From assembly GCA_016758965.1 (NCBI GenBank), contig JAEPRB010000360.1, positions 1 to 30,985 on the forward strand: 30,985 nucleotides of DNA, given 5' to 3'. Of this stretch, positions 28,849 to 30,985 are shown piece after piece. The stretch comes from Circinella minor. Its lineage: Eukaryota > Mucoromycota > Mucoromycetes > Mucorales > Lichtheimiaceae. The position numbers were made by a program, and so were the translations under genes. Within the stretch, counting starts at the first letter, position 1. Each line of letters opens with the position of its first letter. The notes beneath the pieces are model-generated. The model was not told the DNA's origin. It was given only the letters and a program-made list of their open reading frames with translations, and ran no database searches.

Positions 28849-30985
28849 TTAATAAAAGTTGTTAGAGAGCATATACCATAAACTACCGAACTTGTTTATA
28901 TTGATAATGTTATATTCTCTATTTTCACAATGGGTCTGTAAATCGACTACTTCAATCAAAGTTACTTCGTTTTTTTGACGTTCGATTGTTTTAATAATGG
29001 ATGTACAGACTGGATTTCCGATTGAGTCTTTTTGAGTGTTACAATATAATGATAGTGAAAATTGTGACCCATAGGCATAAACATTCTGACTAGAATGATC
29101 GGGCACTAGATCATATATATTGAAGCCAAACTTAATTTGATCCTCCAATGAGTTCCTAGTGACTGGATAGATCTTTACAATGCTAGCAAGTCTTAAACTA
29201 TGTGAATAATGATCATAAAAAAATCCAGTGACCCCTACTTTCATATCTTTGGAGGAATTGTTGTTATCAGTATACTCTCGATCATAACCAAGATACTGTT
29301 CTTGGAAATTTGGATGGTTGTCCAAATAGTGTTGAATACCAGAACTAAGACTAACACGGGAATCACCATCTACCCACGTACCACCATCAATTACATGCTT
29401 AAACATCATTTGTCGTCCAAACAGCTCTAGAACATCACGAGAAGGATTATGTCGATTTGTGTGGAAAATATGTTCACGGATGAACTTATTGAACTGTTCA
29501 CCTTTCTCTGATTCGGTATGAATTGCTGTTGCAAAGCGTTTTAAATCTTCTTTGAGGTGGTGAAGGTAATGTAGTTTGGGCGTTTTACTGATGATAGGCT
29601 GTTTTCGGGAATGTATTGTTGTGTTTTTAGGAAATACGTTTTCTATTAGGTTGATATGTGCTGTAAAATCGTCTAGTTTTCTTTGTATGAGTTCGCAATA
29701 AAAATCAAAGTTTTGATAAATCTTTCCCATATACAACAATGAAACTAAATGGCCTTGAGCAACTAAGCAATTTCGCACAAGTACAAGCTTATGTTTTCGA
29801 TCTTCTGTCTTTCTACTCCACTCATTGTGAAGAAGGTCGTTGAATATAACAGGTAATTGTTGTGCCATAATCTTAAAGTCACGCCCAACAAATGAAGTAC
29901 TTTTCACCTGCAAACAATTCCCTAAGACACGACCAAAAGCTCTTGAACGATAACTTCGTAATTTCGCTTGAAGTTGATCTGTTTCACCTGCACTCAGATA
30001 TTTTATTGTAGAAAATGCAAGATATTTAGTAGGACCAAGCATCATTGTATGTAAAATCTCGATCGGGAGATCTTTGGTGCTATCAAATGCATCTAGTTGA
30101 AGTAGCACTTCTCCTCCAGTCTTCTTATATCTGTGTGCATCAGCAGTTCTCGATGTTAATCCGTCAGGGAAAGTCATTTCATGCTGTAATTCACAGTTTT
30201 CAATCAATGCTCGAATGTCATCAAGATTTCGGAGAGGGGACCCATGATGGTTGATATGGATAGAATCCATAGATAAAAGAGGCTTCGGGTGGTAACATTT
30301 ACGGCAGTTTAAGTGTGTACTACCACCTTTATGGCAAGCAATTTGTGCATGTTCCATGTTGTCAGCTGTGATAAAGTTGAGTGGAGCAATGACCAGTACG
30401 GTTTCTTGGTACTCAGCATCATACATTACTACTCCATTTTCTAATTCACGTAAGTCATCTACAATATTTTCAAGCATTTGTACAGCTGACAGGCGATTAT
30501 GAAGACAAACAAGAAAAGTGTTTTCATGTTTGTTTCGATCCTCCAAAGGTAATCCGGCAGGCACCATGGACCAACTTTCAAATTTATTCCACTTTTTGGA
30601 CCGGTTCCCACTAGTGTCATCTGTAAAAAGATTAAGAGGTACAACACGAACACGATTCCATCCAGTACTATTTGATCCAAATGCTCGGTAACGTGCTTCA
30701 AAAATGCTATGTTTGTCAAGCATATATGGTTCTGGTTGATATATCAAATTGCCATAGAAATCATGCCAACCACGATGATGCTGCTATTGTTGATAAATAT
30801 CATTATGCTCAGCAAGGACATATGAGTCAAGTGAGATAGATGTATATACTGGTTCACTATCAGTATTATTGCATAGCAAAATAATTGTATCACCCAATCC
30901 CGGAAGAGATGCATACTCAGTAACCCATGCATCTGCCATTATGATATTATCCTTAGTGTAAAACTTGAAGATTTTTATAAAAGAA
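28849..30985 (-). pseudogene. Large transposase-like protein (element 3), partial
   Basis: The frame is open from the right window edge to TAA at 28849-28851 except for TAG at 30786-30784, inside a Gln/His run where CAG would fit. The 632 codons downstream of that stop contain LNLFTDDTSGNRSKKWNKF, CLHNRLSAVQMLENIVDDL, a Cys pair in LNCRKCYHPK, LPIEILHTMMLGPTKYLAF, KTPKLHYLHHLKEDLKRF, and SEKGEQFNKFIREHIFHTNR. Proteins of this kind occur in many copies in early-diverging fungi and look related to Tnp2/CACTA-clade transposases. That kinship is from recognition of pattern and is moderate. The first exon(s) lie outside the window, and a Met is available at 30938 (MADAWVTEYASLP). Confidence 0.6.

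Overview
The window is a dense, nested graveyard of eukaryotic transposable elements. I see no host housekeeping gene, rRNA or tRNA. Short GT-AG introns of about 50-150 nt, an AT-rich base composition, and fungal-type CACTA/Tnp2-like, PIF/Harbinger, MULE and Ty3 chromovirus proteins suggest a filamentous fungus, most likely an early-diverging lineage (Mucoromycota or Glomeromycotina). That placement is from general recognition of the families, not a search.

Layout. (1) 1-6758: a CACTA/Tnp2-like element whose left end lies outside the window. Its transposase (+) carries eight in-frame stops and no frameshift from 3241 to 5634, and a convergent second gene lies at 6758-5708. It is split by a 2.6-kb AT-rich element (655-3234) with TTAA at both ends. 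That insert encodes a DDE transposase whose frame continues into a C-terminal chromodomain, plus an antisense Cys/His-rich protein. (2) 6759-8230: mostly non-coding, with a TATA-like promoter, a possible tiny spliced gene, a GAATCCGTTG inverted-motif cluster and an orphan acidic reading-frame tail. (3) 8233-15949: a MULE transposase gene on the minus strand, split by a full-length Ty3/gypsy chromovirus (10035-15354, 307-bp LTRs, GCCAG target duplication). (4) 15953-18831: a complete PIF/Harbinger element (26-bp perfect TIRs, TTA duplication) with convergent Myb-like and transposase genes, inserted at the upstream end of the MULE reading frame. (5) About 19374-28259: a second Harbinger gene pair (transposase + and Myb/SANT-like -), convergent, separated by a complete 6.5-kb CACTA-like element (20585-27094, CACCATGGG ends, TTA duplication). 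That element carries a nine-exon Tnp2-like transposase and a divergent coiled-coil second gene. (6) 28849-30985: another large transposase-like gene on the minus strand, running off the right edge.

Most transposases are broken by isolated nonsense codons with the surrounding frame preserved, so decay here is by base substitution far more than by indels. The two LTRs of the chromovirus differ at eight sites: seven are transitions, and six of those fall at CpA or CpG. This is compatible with cytosine-deamination or RIP-like mutation. The most unusual system is the TTAA-flanked transposon coding for a DDE-chromodomain fusion.
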